NCBI GenBank assembly: GCA_004297395.1
Contig: SCUO01000074.1
Location: 20,874 to 84,873, forward strand
Reading direction: 5' to 3'
Source of the DNA: Chloroflexota bacterium
Lineage (GTDB): Bacteria; Chloroflexota; Limnocylindria; Limnocylindrales; CSP1-4
Length of the DNA: 64,000 nt
The position numbers and the translations under genes were made by a program. The notes beneath the pieces are model-generated. The model was given only the letters and a program-made list of their open reading frames with translations, was not told the origin of the DNA and made no database searches. Of this stretch, positions 25,942 to 34,984 are shown one piece after another (the stretch's first letter is position 1; each line of letters starts with the position of its first letter).

Positions 25942-26120
25942 CCACGCCGGTCGCGGCTCCTCGTTCCACCGCCGTGATGCGGCTGGCTCATCAGATTCGC
26001 GACAGATGAGCGTGGCCCGGCACGATCCCTGTCGGATCGGCGGGATGGCTGAGCGTGGACGGGCGCCGATCGATGAACCAGACGCATCAGCCGGACCGAT
26101 GCGCTCGGTCAACGACGTCT
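25942..26120 (+). repeat. dispersed structured intergenic repeat, copy A
   Basis: This block aligns with 45722-45900. Over 25974-26087 versus 45753-45866 there are 114 aligned bases without gaps and 23 mismatches by hand count. Both copies follow a gene's 3' end in the same orientation, contain two GAGCGTG words 43 nt apart (26008 and 26051), and have end segments that can pair: CGGCTG 25980-25985 with CAGCCG 26088-26093. Copy A also has GCTCATC/GATGAGC (25986-25992 with 26005-26011). Confidence 0.7.
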
Positions 26121-26218
26121 TCGTGAATCACAACTAGGGACGGTCGGGCCGTCGAAGCGCGGCGCCGCCGGGGAGCGACGGGCCGCAGGCTGGTGAGTGG
26201 CGGATAAGCGGCTCCGGG

Positions 26219-26224
26219 TAGGGT
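26219..26224 (+). promoter_or_regulatory. -10 box of comM, leaderless
   Basis: TAGGGT ends 7 nt before the ATG at 26232. Confidence 0.45.
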
Positions 26225-26231
26225 CCGCGGC

Positions 26232-27821
26232 ATGCTCGCGACCCTCCTCTCGGCCACGCTCGTGGGCCTCGACGGCCGCCGGATCCGGGTCGAGGTCGAC
26301 GTCGCACCGGGCCTGCCCGGTTTCACGATCGTCGGGCTCGCCGACGCGGCCCTGCGCGAGGCCCGCGAACGTGTCCGCGGGGCGATCCGCAATGCCGGCT
26401 TCAAGCATCCCGCCCGCCGGATCACCGTCAACCTGGCCCCGGCGGACCTGCCGAAGGGTGGCTCGAGCGTCGATCTCGCGATCGCCGTCGGGATCCTCCT
26501 CGGGTCGGAGCAGTTCAGCGCCGGCGCCGGCCGGACGGCGCTCATCGGGGAGCTGTCGCTCGGCAGTGAGGTCCGGCCAGTCCCGGGCCTCCTGCCGATG
26601 CTCGGTGCCCTCGCGGCCCATGGCGTGCGTCGCGCGCTGGTACCCGCGGCGAGCCTCGACGAGGCCGCGCTCGTGCCCGGCATCCAGGCGGTCGGATGCG
26701 CCACCCTCGGCGATGCAGTGGCGGTGCTCCGGCGCCGGCGCGGCCCGGGCCCCATGGTGCCGGCCCGGGTCGAGCTGGACGGCGACGCTGGGGGAGGGGG
26801 GAGCGAAGCTGCGGACCCGGCGACCGACGATGGTGACGCTGTGGCCGACGGCCTCGATGCCGTCCCGGATCTGGCCGAGGTCCGCGGCCAGCGCGAGGCC
26901 CGGCGGGCCCTCGAGGTTGCCCTGGCGGGTGGCCACGCGCTCCTCCTCCTCGGGCCCCCAGGCAGCGGCAAGACGCTCCTCGCCCGGACGATCCCGCGCC
27001 TCCTGCCGCCGCTCGGAGATGCTGAGGCGCTCGCGGCCACGATCGTCGCCTCGGTGTCCGCGGAGCGTCCGGTCCGCGGCCTCGTCCGCCGACCGCCGTT
27101 CCGGGCGCCGCATCACACCGCCTCGTACGCGGCGATCGTGGGTGGCGGGCCCGGCCTGATGCCCGGCGAAGTGACCCGCGCAGACCACGGCGTCCTCTTC
27201 CTCGACGAGCTGCCTGAATTCGCCCGCGACGTCCTCGAGGCCCTCCGCCAGCCGCTCGAGGAGGGCCGGATCGCGATCGCCCGGGCCGCCCGGACTGCCG
27301 TCCTGCCGGCCCGCTTCCAGCTCGTCGCGGCGATGAACCCGTGTCGCTGTGGCAACACCGGGACGCCCCAGCCCTGCGAGTGTCCGCCGAATGGACCGGA
27401 GCGCTATGTCGGCCGGATCTCCGGGCCACTCCGCGACCGGATCGATCTGTGGGTCGGGATGCCGAGACTGCCGGCCACGGCGCTCATCTCGGGCCCCGAG
27501 CCCGAGACCTCGGCGACGGTCGCAGCGAGGATCGCAGCGGCCCGGCGGCTCCAGCTGGAACGGCCGCAGCAGGCCCTCAACGGGCGCGTCGCCGGCCGGG
27601 CGCTGCGGGCCGCCTGTCGCCTCAGCCCCGAGGCCCGTCGCCGGGCGATCGCGCTGGCCGAGATGGAGCGCCTGTCCGGTCGCGGGACGGATCGCCTCCT
27701 GCGGGTGGCCCGAACGATCGCCGACCTGGCGGACGCGGACGCGGTCGAGGCGCCCCACCTCGAGGAGGCGGCGCGCTGGCGGGCCCCCGCGGCACGCCCG
27801 CACCTCGCCCTGGCGGTCTGA
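26232..27821 (+). CDS. comM: ComM/YifB-family AAA+ ATPase (Mg-chelatase-like)
   Basis: A 529-residue protein. The N-terminal Lon-like ChlI domain (1-175; VDVAPGLPGFTIVGL, NLAPADLPK) is followed by a linker and the AAA+ core with Walker A GPPGSGKT, Walker B LFLDELPEF and the MNPCRCG loop with the CxC zinc-like cluster characteristic of ComM. The C-terminal helical lid (ALAEMERLSGRGTDRLLRVA) is present. ComM is a hexameric helicase that promotes branch migration during natural transformation; dprA directly follows with 2 nt in between, so a DNA-uptake role fits. Confidence 0.92.
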   Translation: MLATLLSATLVGLDGRRIRVEVDVAPGLPGFTIVGLADAALREARERVRGAIRNAGFKHPARRITVNLAPADLPKGGSSVDLAIAVGILLGSEQFSAGAGRTALIGELSLGSEVRPVPGLLPMLGALAAHGVRRALVPAASLDEAALVPGIQAVGCATLGDAVAVLRRRRGPGPMVPARVELDGDAGGGGSEAADPATDDGDAVADGLDAVPDLAEVRGQREARRALEVALAGGHALLLLGPPGSGKTLLARTIPRLLPPLGDAEALAATIVASVSAERPVRGLVRRPPFRAPHHTASYAAIVGGGPGLMPGEVTRADHGVLFLDELPEFARDVLEALRQPLEEGRIAIARAARTAVLPARFQLVAAMNPCRCGNTGTPQPCECPPNGPERYVGRISGPLRDRIDLWVGMPRLPATALISGPEPETSATVAARIAAARRLQLERPQQALNGRVAGRALRAACRLSPEARRRAIALAEMERLSGRGTDRLLRVARTIADLADADAVEAPHLEEAARWRAPAARPHLALAV

Positions 27822-27823
27822 GC

Positions 27824-29203
27824 GTGCTTGGCGTGGGTCGCGACGGCCCGACCGGACCCGCTGCCCGGACGGCCGCGCACGCCGCCACCGAGGGGCCTGC
27901 ATCGTTCGGCGGCGCCGCCGAGCCGCGCCTGGCGGAGCGCGAGGCCCTGGCAGTCGTCATCTCGGCCGAGGGCGTTGGCCCGGTCACCCTCGAGCGGCTC
28001 CTCGCCGCGTTCGGCAGCGGGAACGGGATCCTCGCCGCGGCCCGTGGCCGGAACGGGGCCGAGATCCTGCGGGCGGCCAGCCGCGATCCGGGTGGGCCGG
28101 GCCCGGCGATGTCGGAGTCCGCCGCACAGGCCCTCGCTGTCGCGGCACGCCGCACCGAGGCCATCGTCGCGAGCTTCCGGGCGGCGGGCGTCGTCCCGCT
28201 CGGGCTCGACGATCCGGCGTACCCGGGGCGTCTCCGCCGGATCGAGCTGCCACCACGGGTCCTGTTCGTCCGCGGCGACCCTGCGGCCCTGGACGCGATG
28301 TCGGCGGTCGCGGTCGTCGGGACCCGCCGCCCGACCGACGGCGGTCGACGGACGGCCGCCCGGATCGGGGCGGCGCTGGCCCGTGCCGGCGCGCTCGTTG
28401 TCAGCGGCCTGGCCGTCGGCATCGATGGCGCCGCGCACGCCGCGGTCGTGGCTGAGGGACGCCGCACCGTGGCCGTCATCGGGGGCGGCCACGCCCGCCT
28501 CTTCCCTCGTTCCCACGACCGTCTCGCCGACGCGATCGTCGAGACAGGCGGTGCCGTGATCTCGGAGCACGGCCCCGGGACGATGCCCACCCGGGGCACG
28601 TTCCCGCGCCGGAACCGGATCATCAGCGGGCTGGCCGACGCAACCATCGTGGTCGAGGCCGGGGCCACGAGCGGTGCGCTGCTCACCGCCGCCTGGGCTA
28701 TGGAGCAGGGTCGGGAATGCTTCTTCGTGCCTGGCGGCATCGATGCCCCGCAGTCGGCCGGCTGCCTGGCCTGGCTGCGCGACTACGGCGGGGCGGTTCG
28801 GATCGTGTCCGGCGTCCCGCAGCTCCTCGAGGATCTCGGGCTCATGGCCTCGGCCGCCTTCCCGGCGCCGGCGCCGCGCCGGCTCCTGGTGCCGCCGCCG
28901 GGCCCACGTCCGGCCCCGTCCCAGGCCGCCCGGCGGATCGAGCTCCCGCCGCGCGAGGACCGGATCGCCCAGGGCCTCCTCGACGGCGCGGCGACCGCCG
29001 ATGAGCTCGTCGCGACGACCGGGATGCCGATCGCGGCGGTGCTCGCCGGCCTCACCGCGCTCGAGACCGCGGGGCTCGCGGCGGGTGCCTTCGGGCGCTA
29101 TCGCGCGACCGGATTCCTGGCCATCGCGGACCCGGGCAGCCGGCCGCGGGACCCCGTCGCGACCGCCGATTCCGGGGATCCCGCGGCCGACCCCGCGGCC
29201 TGA
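27824..29203 (+). CDS. dprA: DNA-processing protein DprA
   Basis: A 459-residue protein. N-terminal residues about 35-110 are a SAM/HhH-like region (VISAEGVGPVTLERLLAAFG), the central Rossmann domain (about 140-355) contains VVGTRRPT, SGLAVGIDGAAH (the ssDNA-binding loop), FPRRNRIISGL and EAGATSGALLTA, and the C-terminal part ends in a winged helix (EDRIAQGLLDGAATADELVATTG). DprA loads RecA on incoming single strands. GTG 27824 (2 nt after the comM stop) is chosen; GTG 27833 is equally possible. The C-terminal 30 residues are low-complexity. Confidence 0.92.
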   Translation: MLGVGRDGPTGPAARTAAHAATEGPASFGGAAEPRLAEREALAVVISAEGVGPVTLERLLAAFGSGNGILAAARGRNGAEILRAASRDPGGPGPAMSESAAQALAVAARRTEAIVASFRAAGVVPLGLDDPAYPGRLRRIELPPRVLFVRGDPAALDAMSAVAVVGTRRPTDGGRRTAARIGAALARAGALVVSGLAVGIDGAAHAAVVAEGRRTVAVIGGGHARLFPRSHDRLADAIVETGGAVISEHGPGTMPTRGTFPRRNRIISGLADATIVVEAGATSGALLTAAWAMEQGRECFFVPGGIDAPQSAGCLAWLRDYGGAVRIVSGVPQLLEDLGLMASAAFPAPAPRRLLVPPPGPRPAPSQAARRIELPPREDRIAQGLLDGAATADELVATTGMPIAAVLAGLTALETAGLAAGAFGRYRATGFLAIADPGSRPRDPVATADSGDPAADPAA

Positions 29204-29264
29204 GAGCGGCGTCCGGGGCGGCCGTCCAGGCAGCCGTCGCAGCCTCCGGATCGACAGGCCGTGC

Positions 29265-29270
29265 TATCCT
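29265..29270 (+). promoter_or_regulatory. -10-like box before the CAP-domain protein gene
   Basis: TATCCT is 75 nt before the TTG start; AGGAG at 29332-29336 is the ribosome site that selects this start. Confidence 0.35.
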
Positions 29271-29345
29271 GCCGGCGGCCGTGCGCCCTCGGCCCGCAGC
29301 CCCACGATGCCATCGTCCCCAGCGACGAGCCAGGAGACTGCTGTA

Positions 29346-30968
29346 TTGCGGAATGCTCTTGCGGCCGCCATGGCGGTCCCCGTGATCGCCCTCGGTGCCG
29401 CCAGATCGCTCGATCGGCGGGCGGGGGGGCGCCGCCTGCTCGCCGTCGTCGCGGTGCTCGCCATCGGTGCGATCACCGCCCTGGCGGGCACCCGTCCCGC
29501 GCCTGCGACAGGCACGCCCCCGACCGCGGTCCAACCGCTCGAGGCAGCGGCCTTCAGCACCCAGATCCGAACTTCGGAATCGCCCGCCGCGCCGGTCACG
29601 ATCACCTTCTCCGGGCCGATGAACACGGCCAGCGTCGAGCTGATGCTGAAGGTTGTCCCGACCCGCGACGTGGTCGTCTCCTGGGATGCCGCGGGCACCC
29701 AGCTGACCGTCGCGCCGAGCACGGCCTGGAAGCCCGGCACGCTCTACTCCGTCTCGGTCCTGGAGGGCGCCCTCGATGCGACCGGCCGGCCGCTCGAACA
29801 GCCGGTCCGAGCCGCCTTCCTCACCCGTCCCGCGGTCACCGCGACGGTCGCCGCGACGTCGGTCATGGCCGACGAGGCCGCGATCGCGACCGCGTTCCGG
29901 ATCGACTTCTCGGGTCCGATCGACGAATCCACGCTCGACGTCCTCATCCGGCCCGAGGTGGCCGGCACGTTCGCCCCGGCCGAGGGCTCCACCGACGCGG
30001 CGCCGGCCTACGATTTCCGGCCCGACGAGCCACTTCAGCCCGACACCGCCTACTCGGTCAGCCTCGCGCCAGGCGTCCGTGATGCTGACGAGGCCGAGGT
30101 AGCGTCCACCCCGTTCGAGATCCGGACCGCGGCGGCCCCGGCCGTGGTCCGATTCCGGCCAAAGCACGGCACCACCGGCGTGGCCTGGAGCCAGGACCTC
30201 TCGGTCCGCTTCACCGAGCCCATGGATCACGCCTCGACCGAGGCGGCCTGGAGCGCGAAGCAGGGCACGGCAGCGCTGAAGGGCACCTTCGGCTGGGCCG
30301 AGAACGACACCGTCCTCGTCTTCAACCCATCGACCAACCTCGGCTACGCCCAGAAGGTCGAGCTCATGGTCGGCGCAGGGGCCGTGTCGAAGGCCGGGGT
30401 ACCGATCGTGGGCGCCTCGTCGATCACCTTCACGACCGCCCCGAAGCCGGCCCCGCGGACGTCCTCGAGCGGGAGCAGCAGCGGAGGGGGCAGCGGCGGC
30501 AGCATCGGCGGCAGCACGTGGGCCGCCGTCGAGACGTACTACCTCGGCCTCATGAACTGCACCCGGACCGGTGGCTGGGTGACCTCCACCGGGAGCTGCT
30601 CGAGCCCCGGTGGCCGGAACGTTGCCGCCCTGTGGCAGGACGCCGGGATCACGGCCTCGGTCGCCCGGCCCTACGCCAAGAAGCTGGCTGTCAACAACCT
30701 GTGCACCCACTTCTCGGGCGGGAACCCCGGCGATCGCCTCCGGGCGGCCGGCTACACCAGCTACATCTGGGCCGAGAACCTGGGCTGCCGGAGCGGCGAC
30801 GCGTACGCCGCGGTGCTCGGCTCGCACCTCTTCTTCCAGAGCGAGCAGTCGTACAACGGCGGCCATTACGTCAACCTGATGAACGCCAAGTACGACCGGG
30901 TGGGCATCGGGGTCTGGGTGTCCGGGGGCCGGGTCCGGCTCGTCGTGGACTTCTACCACCCGCTCTGA
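29346..30968 (+). CDS. exported Ig-like/CAP-domain cell-surface protein
   Basis: A 540-residue protein. After a short Arg-rich segment, residues about 33-52 are a signal or anchor helix. Three SbsA/Big_5-type Ig-like domains follow (about 75-155, 165-250, 258-350), each with an F-S-G-P-M/I or F-T-E-P-M-type first strand and a Y-S-V-S or LVFNPS-type late strand. A Ser/Gly linker (about 370-395) leads to a CAP/SCP domain (398-540) with HFSGGNPGDRLRAAGY, WAENLG and GHYVNLMNAKYDRVGIGVW. CAP domains of bacteria occur in secreted proteins of varied function. TTG 29346 is chosen over ATG 29307 because of AGGAG 9 nt upstream. Confidence 0.8.
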   Translation: MRNALAAAMAVPVIALGAARSLDRRAGGRRLLAVVAVLAIGAITALAGTRPAPATGTPPTAVQPLEAAAFSTQIRTSESPAAPVTITFSGPMNTASVELMLKVVPTRDVVVSWDAAGTQLTVAPSTAWKPGTLYSVSVLEGALDATGRPLEQPVRAAFLTRPAVTATVAATSVMADEAAIATAFRIDFSGPIDESTLDVLIRPEVAGTFAPAEGSTDAAPAYDFRPDEPLQPDTAYSVSLAPGVRDADEAEVASTPFEIRTAAAPAVVRFRPKHGTTGVAWSQDLSVRFTEPMDHASTEAAWSAKQGTAALKGTFGWAENDTVLVFNPSTNLGYAQKVELMVGAGAVSKAGVPIVGASSITFTTAPKPAPRTSSSGSSSGGGSGGSIGGSTWAAVETYYLGLMNCTRTGGWVTSTGSCSSPGGRNVAALWQDAGITASVARPYAKKLAVNNLCTHFSGGNPGDRLRAAGYTSYIWAENLGCRSGDAYAAVLGSHLFFQSEQSYNGGHYVNLMNAKYDRVGIGVWVSGGRVRLVVDFYHPL

Positions 30969-30978
30969 GCCCACGTCC

Positions 30979-31299
30979 GTGATCCACGCCGTCGTCCACC
31001 TGCTCAGCGAGCAGCCGGTCACCGCCGACCTGCTCGAGATGCCCAAGCCGACTGACAGCCTCCTGATCTGCACGAACATGCGGACCCTCGACGGCAAGCG
31101 GCCGGTGTTCATCGACCAGATCGGGTCGACCTTCGTCCTGCCGTACCTCCACGTCCGGTTCATCGAGATCGTGCCCGAGCGTCCCGACGCCGAGGGAGCG
31201 GACGCGACCGGCCAGGCGCGGCCGGCCGAGCCGGAACCCGCCCCCGACGCTGATCTCGAGATCGACGAGGACTTCCTTCGTCGCATCCGCGAGGCCTGA
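30979..31299 (+). CDS. small hypothetical protein with acidic tail
   Basis: A 106-residue cytoplasmic protein. The first 70 residues have a regular, folded-looking composition (DSLLICTNMRTLDGKRP, STFVLPYLHVRFIEIVPE) and the last 35 are Pro/Glu/Asp-rich, ending in a short acidic helix (DEDFLRRIREA). The family is not recognised. It starts with GTG 10 nt after the CAP-protein stop and ends 98 nt before topA, so it may be the last gene of the CAP-protein transcript. Confidence 0.6.
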   Translation: MIHAVVHLLSEQPVTADLLEMPKPTDSLLICTNMRTLDGKRPVFIDQIGSTFVLPYLHVRFIEIVPERPDAEGADATGQARPAEPEPAPDADLEIDEDFLRRIREA

Positions 31300-31383
31300 G
31301 ATCCCCGGAATCCTCCCCGGAGGTCGAGCGTCGGCTCGAGCTTGAAGCTAGCCCCGCGTAATCGGCGGTGCAGAGGCCTGCTG

Positions 31384-31389
31384 TATAGT
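31384..31389 (+). promoter_or_regulatory. -10 box of the topA operon, leaderless
   Basis: TATAGT ends 8 nt before the ATG at 31398. Upstream (31300-31350) are small palindromes such as CCTCCCCGGAGG and GCTCGAGC. Confidence 0.55.
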
Positions 31390-31397
31390 CCCGCCCG

Positions 31398-33938
31398 ATG
31401 CCGAAGCACCTGGTGATCGTCGAGTCGCCGGCCAAGGCGCGCACGATCGAGCGCTATCTCGGCGACGATTACCGCGTCCTGGCTTCCTACGGACACGTCC
31501 GCGACCTGCCCGAGAACCCGGGCAAGGGGAAGTTCGGGGTCGACGTCGAGCACGGCTTCACGCCCGAGTACGTCATCGCCGAGGATCGGCGCAAGCAGGT
31601 CGATGCGATCGCGAAGGCGGCCCGCGGGGCCGACATCGTGTACCTCGCCACGGACCTGGATCGGGAGGGCGAGGCGATCGCCTGGCACGTCGCCGAGGCC
31701 GCCAACGTGCCGGCCTCGAAGACCCGCCGGGTGACGTTCTCGGAGATCACCCAGGGCGCGATCCGCGAGGCGTTCGCCCATCCCCGGGCGATCGACACGA
31801 ACCTCGTCGACGCCCAGCAGGCCCGCCGGATCGTCGACCGGCTGGTGGGGTACACCCTCAGCCCGTTGCTCTCGCGCAAGGTCCGCGGCGGCCTCTCGGC
31901 TGGTCGCGTCCAGTCGGTCGCGGTCCGTCTCGTCGTGGAGCGCGAGCGCGAGATCGACGCCTTCGTGCCACGCGAGTACTGGACCATCCACGCGACCCTG
32001 GAGACCGAGGCGGGGGAGACGTTCCGGGCCGACGTCGTCCGGATCGGCGGCCAGTCGATCGACGTCGACAACGGGATCCTGGCCGAGCACCACGCCGAGA
32101 CCCTGCGCCGGCTCCGGCCGCGGGTGACCTCGATCGCGACGAAGACCCAGAAACGCAGCCCCGCCCCGCCATTCACGACCTCGACCCTCCAGCAGGAGGC
32201 GAGCCGCAAGCTGGGCTTCAGCCCGAAGCGGACGATGTCGGTCGCCCAGCGGCTGTACGAGGGCGCCGACACGCCCGACGGTCATGTCGGCCTGATCACC
32301 TACATGCGGACCGATTCCGTGGCCATGGCCGGGGTCGCGATGGGCGAGGCCCGCGACGTCATCCGCGACCGCTTCGGCGATCGGTACACGATGCCCAAGG
32401 GCCGGGTCTACAAGACCAAGACGAAGGGTGCCCAGGAGGCCCACGAATCGATCCGCCCGACGAGCTTTCAGCGCGACCCCGACTCGCTCGCCGGTTCGCT
32501 CAAGTCCGAGGAGCTGCGCCTCTACCGCCTCATCTGGCAGCGCGCCCTGGCCAGCCAGATGGAGGCCAAGGAGCTCGAGACGACGACGGTCGACCTCGCT
32601 GCCGATGGCTACGAGCTGCGGGCGTCGGCGACCCGGACGCTGTTCGACGGCTTTTCGCGGGTCTACACCGAGGGTCGTGACGATGCGTCGGCCGGCGGCG
32701 CGCGGGGCGGACCCTCGGACGACGCAGCGAACGGCCCCGCCGGCGGTACGGCGAATGGCGCCGATGACGAGGCCGAGGGCCGCCTCCCGCCCCTGGCCGA
32801 GGGCGACATCACGGCCGTCCAGGCGATCGAGCCGGCTCAGCACTTCACGGAGCCGCCGCCGCGCTTCACCGAGGCCTCGCTCATCAAGGCCCTCGAGGAG
32901 CACGGCATCGGACGGCCGTCGACGTACGCGGCCACGATCTCCACGATCGTCGACCGGGGTTACGTCCGGGTTGAGGAGCGGCGTCTGCGACCCGAGCCGG
33001 TCGCCGGCATCGTCACCGACCTCCTGGTCGAGCACTTCGGCGACTACGTCGACCTTGGCTTCACGGCCCGGATGGAGGACGAGCTCGACGAGGTCGCCCG
33101 CGGCGAGCGACCCTGGGTGCCGCTGCTCGAGGCGTTCTACCCACCCCTCCGCGATCGGGTCGACGAGGTTCGCAAGACGACCCGCCGGCGCGATTTCACG
33201 ACCGAGGCGACCGACGAGGTCTGCTCGCTCGGCCACCCGATGGTCATCCGGCTCGGTCGGAACGGACGGTTCCTGGCCTGCTCGCTGTATCCGGAGCACA
33301 AGGAATCGCGGCCGCTGCCGGGCGAAGAGGAACCGGCACTGCCCGGGACCGGCACGCCCTGCCCGAAGTGCGGCGAGGGGGTGCTCGCCTCCAGGCGTGG
33401 CCGCTTCGGGCCGTTCGTCGGCTGCTCGCGCTATCCCGAGTGCGACTACATCCAGCGGGACGGCCCGCCGCCGCCGGACCAGCTCCCGTTCGAGGTGATC
33501 TGCCCGAAGAACGGCGACGGTCACCTGGTCGCGCGTCGCGCACGGCGGACGGGAAACGTCTTCTGGGGGTGCTCGGCCTACCCGAAGTGCGACTTCACGA
33601 CCAACTTCGAGCCGCTCGGGGCGTTCCACGACGCCGACGACGGCCCGGTGGCGCGGCGCGACGCGGGCGCCCTGTGCCTGCGCTGCGGGGCCACCATCGA
33701 GCTGCCGGCCGGCGGTGCGCCGGTGGTCGGGTTGCGCCTCGCCGGCGGCCCGCCGGATCCGGCGGCCCTGGCCTCGAAGCGGCCGGCCCGGGCCGGTGGG
33801 GCGCGTGGCGCCGGACGGACCGGAACGCGACGCGCGGCCGGCGCCCGGGGTGCCTCGACCCGCAGCGCGGGATCGGGCGCCGGCGGGCGCAGGGCATCGG
33901 GCCGGGGCGGGGCGAACGGCACCACCCCCGCCGCGTGA
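31398..33938 (+). CDS. topA: DNA topoisomerase I (type IA)
   Basis: An 846-residue enzyme that relaxes negative supercoils. The Toprim domain begins the protein (VIVESPAKARTIERYL, with DLDREGEAIAWH), the active-site Tyr302 lies in TYMRTDS. An acidic/Gly insert (about 430-460) is in the central region. The C-terminus has three to four zinc-ribbon units: a first with C-x3-H and a C-x4-H-like end, then CPKCGEGV...CSRYPECDY and CPKNGDGH...CSAYPKCDF, and a final half-like CLRCG; the tail is Ala/Gly/Arg-rich. This is the first gene of a coupled run: its stop overlaps the recombinase start by 4 nt. Confidence 0.95.
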   Translation: MPKHLVIVESPAKARTIERYLGDDYRVLASYGHVRDLPENPGKGKFGVDVEHGFTPEYVIAEDRRKQVDAIAKAARGADIVYLATDLDREGEAIAWHVAEAANVPASKTRRVTFSEITQGAIREAFAHPRAIDTNLVDAQQARRIVDRLVGYTLSPLLSRKVRGGLSAGRVQSVAVRLVVEREREIDAFVPREYWTIHATLETEAGETFRADVVRIGGQSIDVDNGILAEHHAETLRRLRPRVTSIATKTQKRSPAPPFTTSTLQQEASRKLGFSPKRTMSVAQRLYEGADTPDGHVGLITYMRTDSVAMAGVAMGEARDVIRDRFGDRYTMPKGRVYKTKTKGAQEAHESIRPTSFQRDPDSLAGSLKSEELRLYRLIWQRALASQMEAKELETTTVDLAADGYELRASATRTLFDGFSRVYTEGRDDASAGGARGGPSDDAANGPAGGTANGADDEAEGRLPPLAEGDITAVQAIEPAQHFTEPPPRFTEASLIKALEEHGIGRPSTYAATISTIVDRGYVRVEERRLRPEPVAGIVTDLLVEHFGDYVDLGFTARMEDELDEVARGERPWVPLLEAFYPPLRDRVDEVRKTTRRRDFTTEATDEVCSLGHPMVIRLGRNGRFLACSLYPEHKESRPLPGEEEPALPGTGTPCPKCGEGVLASRRGRFGPFVGCSRYPECDYIQRDGPPPPDQLPFEVICPKNGDGHLVARRARRTGNVFWGCSAYPKCDFTTNFEPLGAFHDADDGPVARRDAGALCLRCGATIELPAGGAPVVGLRLAGGPPDPAALASKRPARAGGARGAGRTGTRRAAGARGASTRSAGSGAGGRRASGRGGANGTTPAA

Positions 33939-34984
33939 CGGCGGCGGGGCACTCCGGGCGCGCCCTCGAGCGCTTTCTCCGCAGCCTCGCCGCCCGTGAC
34001 GCCTCGCCCCACACGATTCGCGCCTACCGCACGGCCGTCGGCACGTACCTGGCCTGGCTCGACGAGCGCGATGTCGACTGGCGCACGCCAACCCGGAGCC
34101 ACCTCCGGGCGTACCTCGCCCGCCTCACCGCCACGACGGCACGGACGTCCGTGGCCCAGCGGCTCGCGGCGATCAGGGCGTTCCATCGGTTCGCGGCTCG
34201 ATCGGCCCTGGCCGCCGGCGATCCGTGGGGCGCGATCTCGACGCCGCGGTTGCCTCGCCGCCTGCCCCGGGTCCTCGAGGTCGACCAGGTGGAGCGCCTC
34301 CTCGCCGCGGTCGACGATGAGCTCGTCCGGGCGACCGAGACCGACGCCCGGGCCTCGCGCGGCGGCGGCATTGCCACCGCGATCGCCCTGCGAGATCGGG
34401 CGCTCATCGAGACCGCGTACGCCGCAGGTCTCCGGATCAGCGAGCTCGCGTCGGCAGAGCTCGGGATGCTCGACCTGCGGCGGGGCGAGGTCCGGGTGAT
34501 CGGCAAGGGGCGCAAGGAGCGGATCGGGCTGCTCGGCCGGCCGGCGATCCGGGCCCTCGCCACGTATCTCGACGAGGCCCGGCCGATCCTGCTGGCCGTC
34601 CGATCGTCGACCGGCCCGGATCCTGCGGCCGTGTTCCTCAACCACCGCGGCGACGGCATCGGGGTCCGTGGACTGCGCTACCGGATCGATCGGCTGTGTC
34701 GGGCCGCGGGATTGCCGGAGGGCGTCTCGCCGCACACCCTGCGGCATTCGTTCGCCACCCACCTGCTCGACGGTGGGGCCGACCTGCGGGTCGTCCAGGA
34801 GCTCCTCGGGCACGAGAGCCTGGCCACGACCCAGATCTACACCCACGTCTCGCCGACCCGCCTCCGGACCGCCTATCGCTCGGCCCATCCGCGGGCCCGC
34901 CGGGCCGACGGGGATCCGGCCGATCCGGATCCGGCCGACGGCGATACCCGGCTCCCGCCGCCCACGACCTCGGACCGGGCATGA
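33935..34984 (+). CDS. XerC/XerD-type tyrosine recombinase
   Basis: A 349-residue recombinase. The N-terminal SAM-like core-binding domain is followed by the catalytic domain with all expected residues: Arg167 (AGLRISEL), Lys191 (GKGRKER), His267 and Arg270 (PHTLRHSF), His293 (LGHESLATT) and nucleophile Tyr302. A 15-residue Arg/Ala/Glu insert precedes the first Arg. The last 40 residues are Pro/Asp-rich. Xer proteins resolve chromosome dimers at dif. The neighbourhood (topA before, cell-wall genes after) matches xerC/codV loci of many bacteria, so a housekeeping role is more likely than a mobile-element integrase. GTG start overlaps the topA stop. Confidence 0.88.
   Translation: MTAAGHSGRALERFLRSLAARDASPHTIRAYRTAVGTYLAWLDERDVDWRTPTRSHLRAYLARLTATTARTSVAQRLAAIRAFHRFAARSALAAGDPWGAISTPRLPRRLPRVLEVDQVERLLAAVDDELVRATETDARASRGGGIATAIALRDRALIETAYAAGLRISELASAELGMLDLRRGEVRVIGKGRKERIGLLGRPAIRALATYLDEARPILLAVRSSTGPDPAAVFLNHRGDGIGVRGLRYRIDRLCRAAGLPEGVSPHTLRHSFATHLLDGGADLRVVQELLGHESLATTQIYTHVSPTRLRTAYRSAHPRARRADGDPADPDPADGDTRLPPPTTSDRA

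Noticed and set aside
25887..26112. Small minus-strand frames in repeat copy A with a similar one in copy B (45561-45866), sharing the start MRxVHRSAP.
   Set aside because: The similarity follows from the DNA repeat. Mismatches are evenly spread over codon positions, and no ribosome site or good -10 is present. Non-coding is more likely.
29052..34091. A 1679-codon open frame on the minus strand.
   Set aside because: It runs antisense to dprA, the CAP-protein gene, topA and xer, all of which have clear motifs; its translation is Arg/Gly/Asp-rich with no domain. High GC makes such long shadow frames common.
33935..34984. Integrase of a mobile element.
   Set aside because: All residues fit Xer recombinases, it is coupled to topA and murJ, and no attachment sites or cargo genes surround it.
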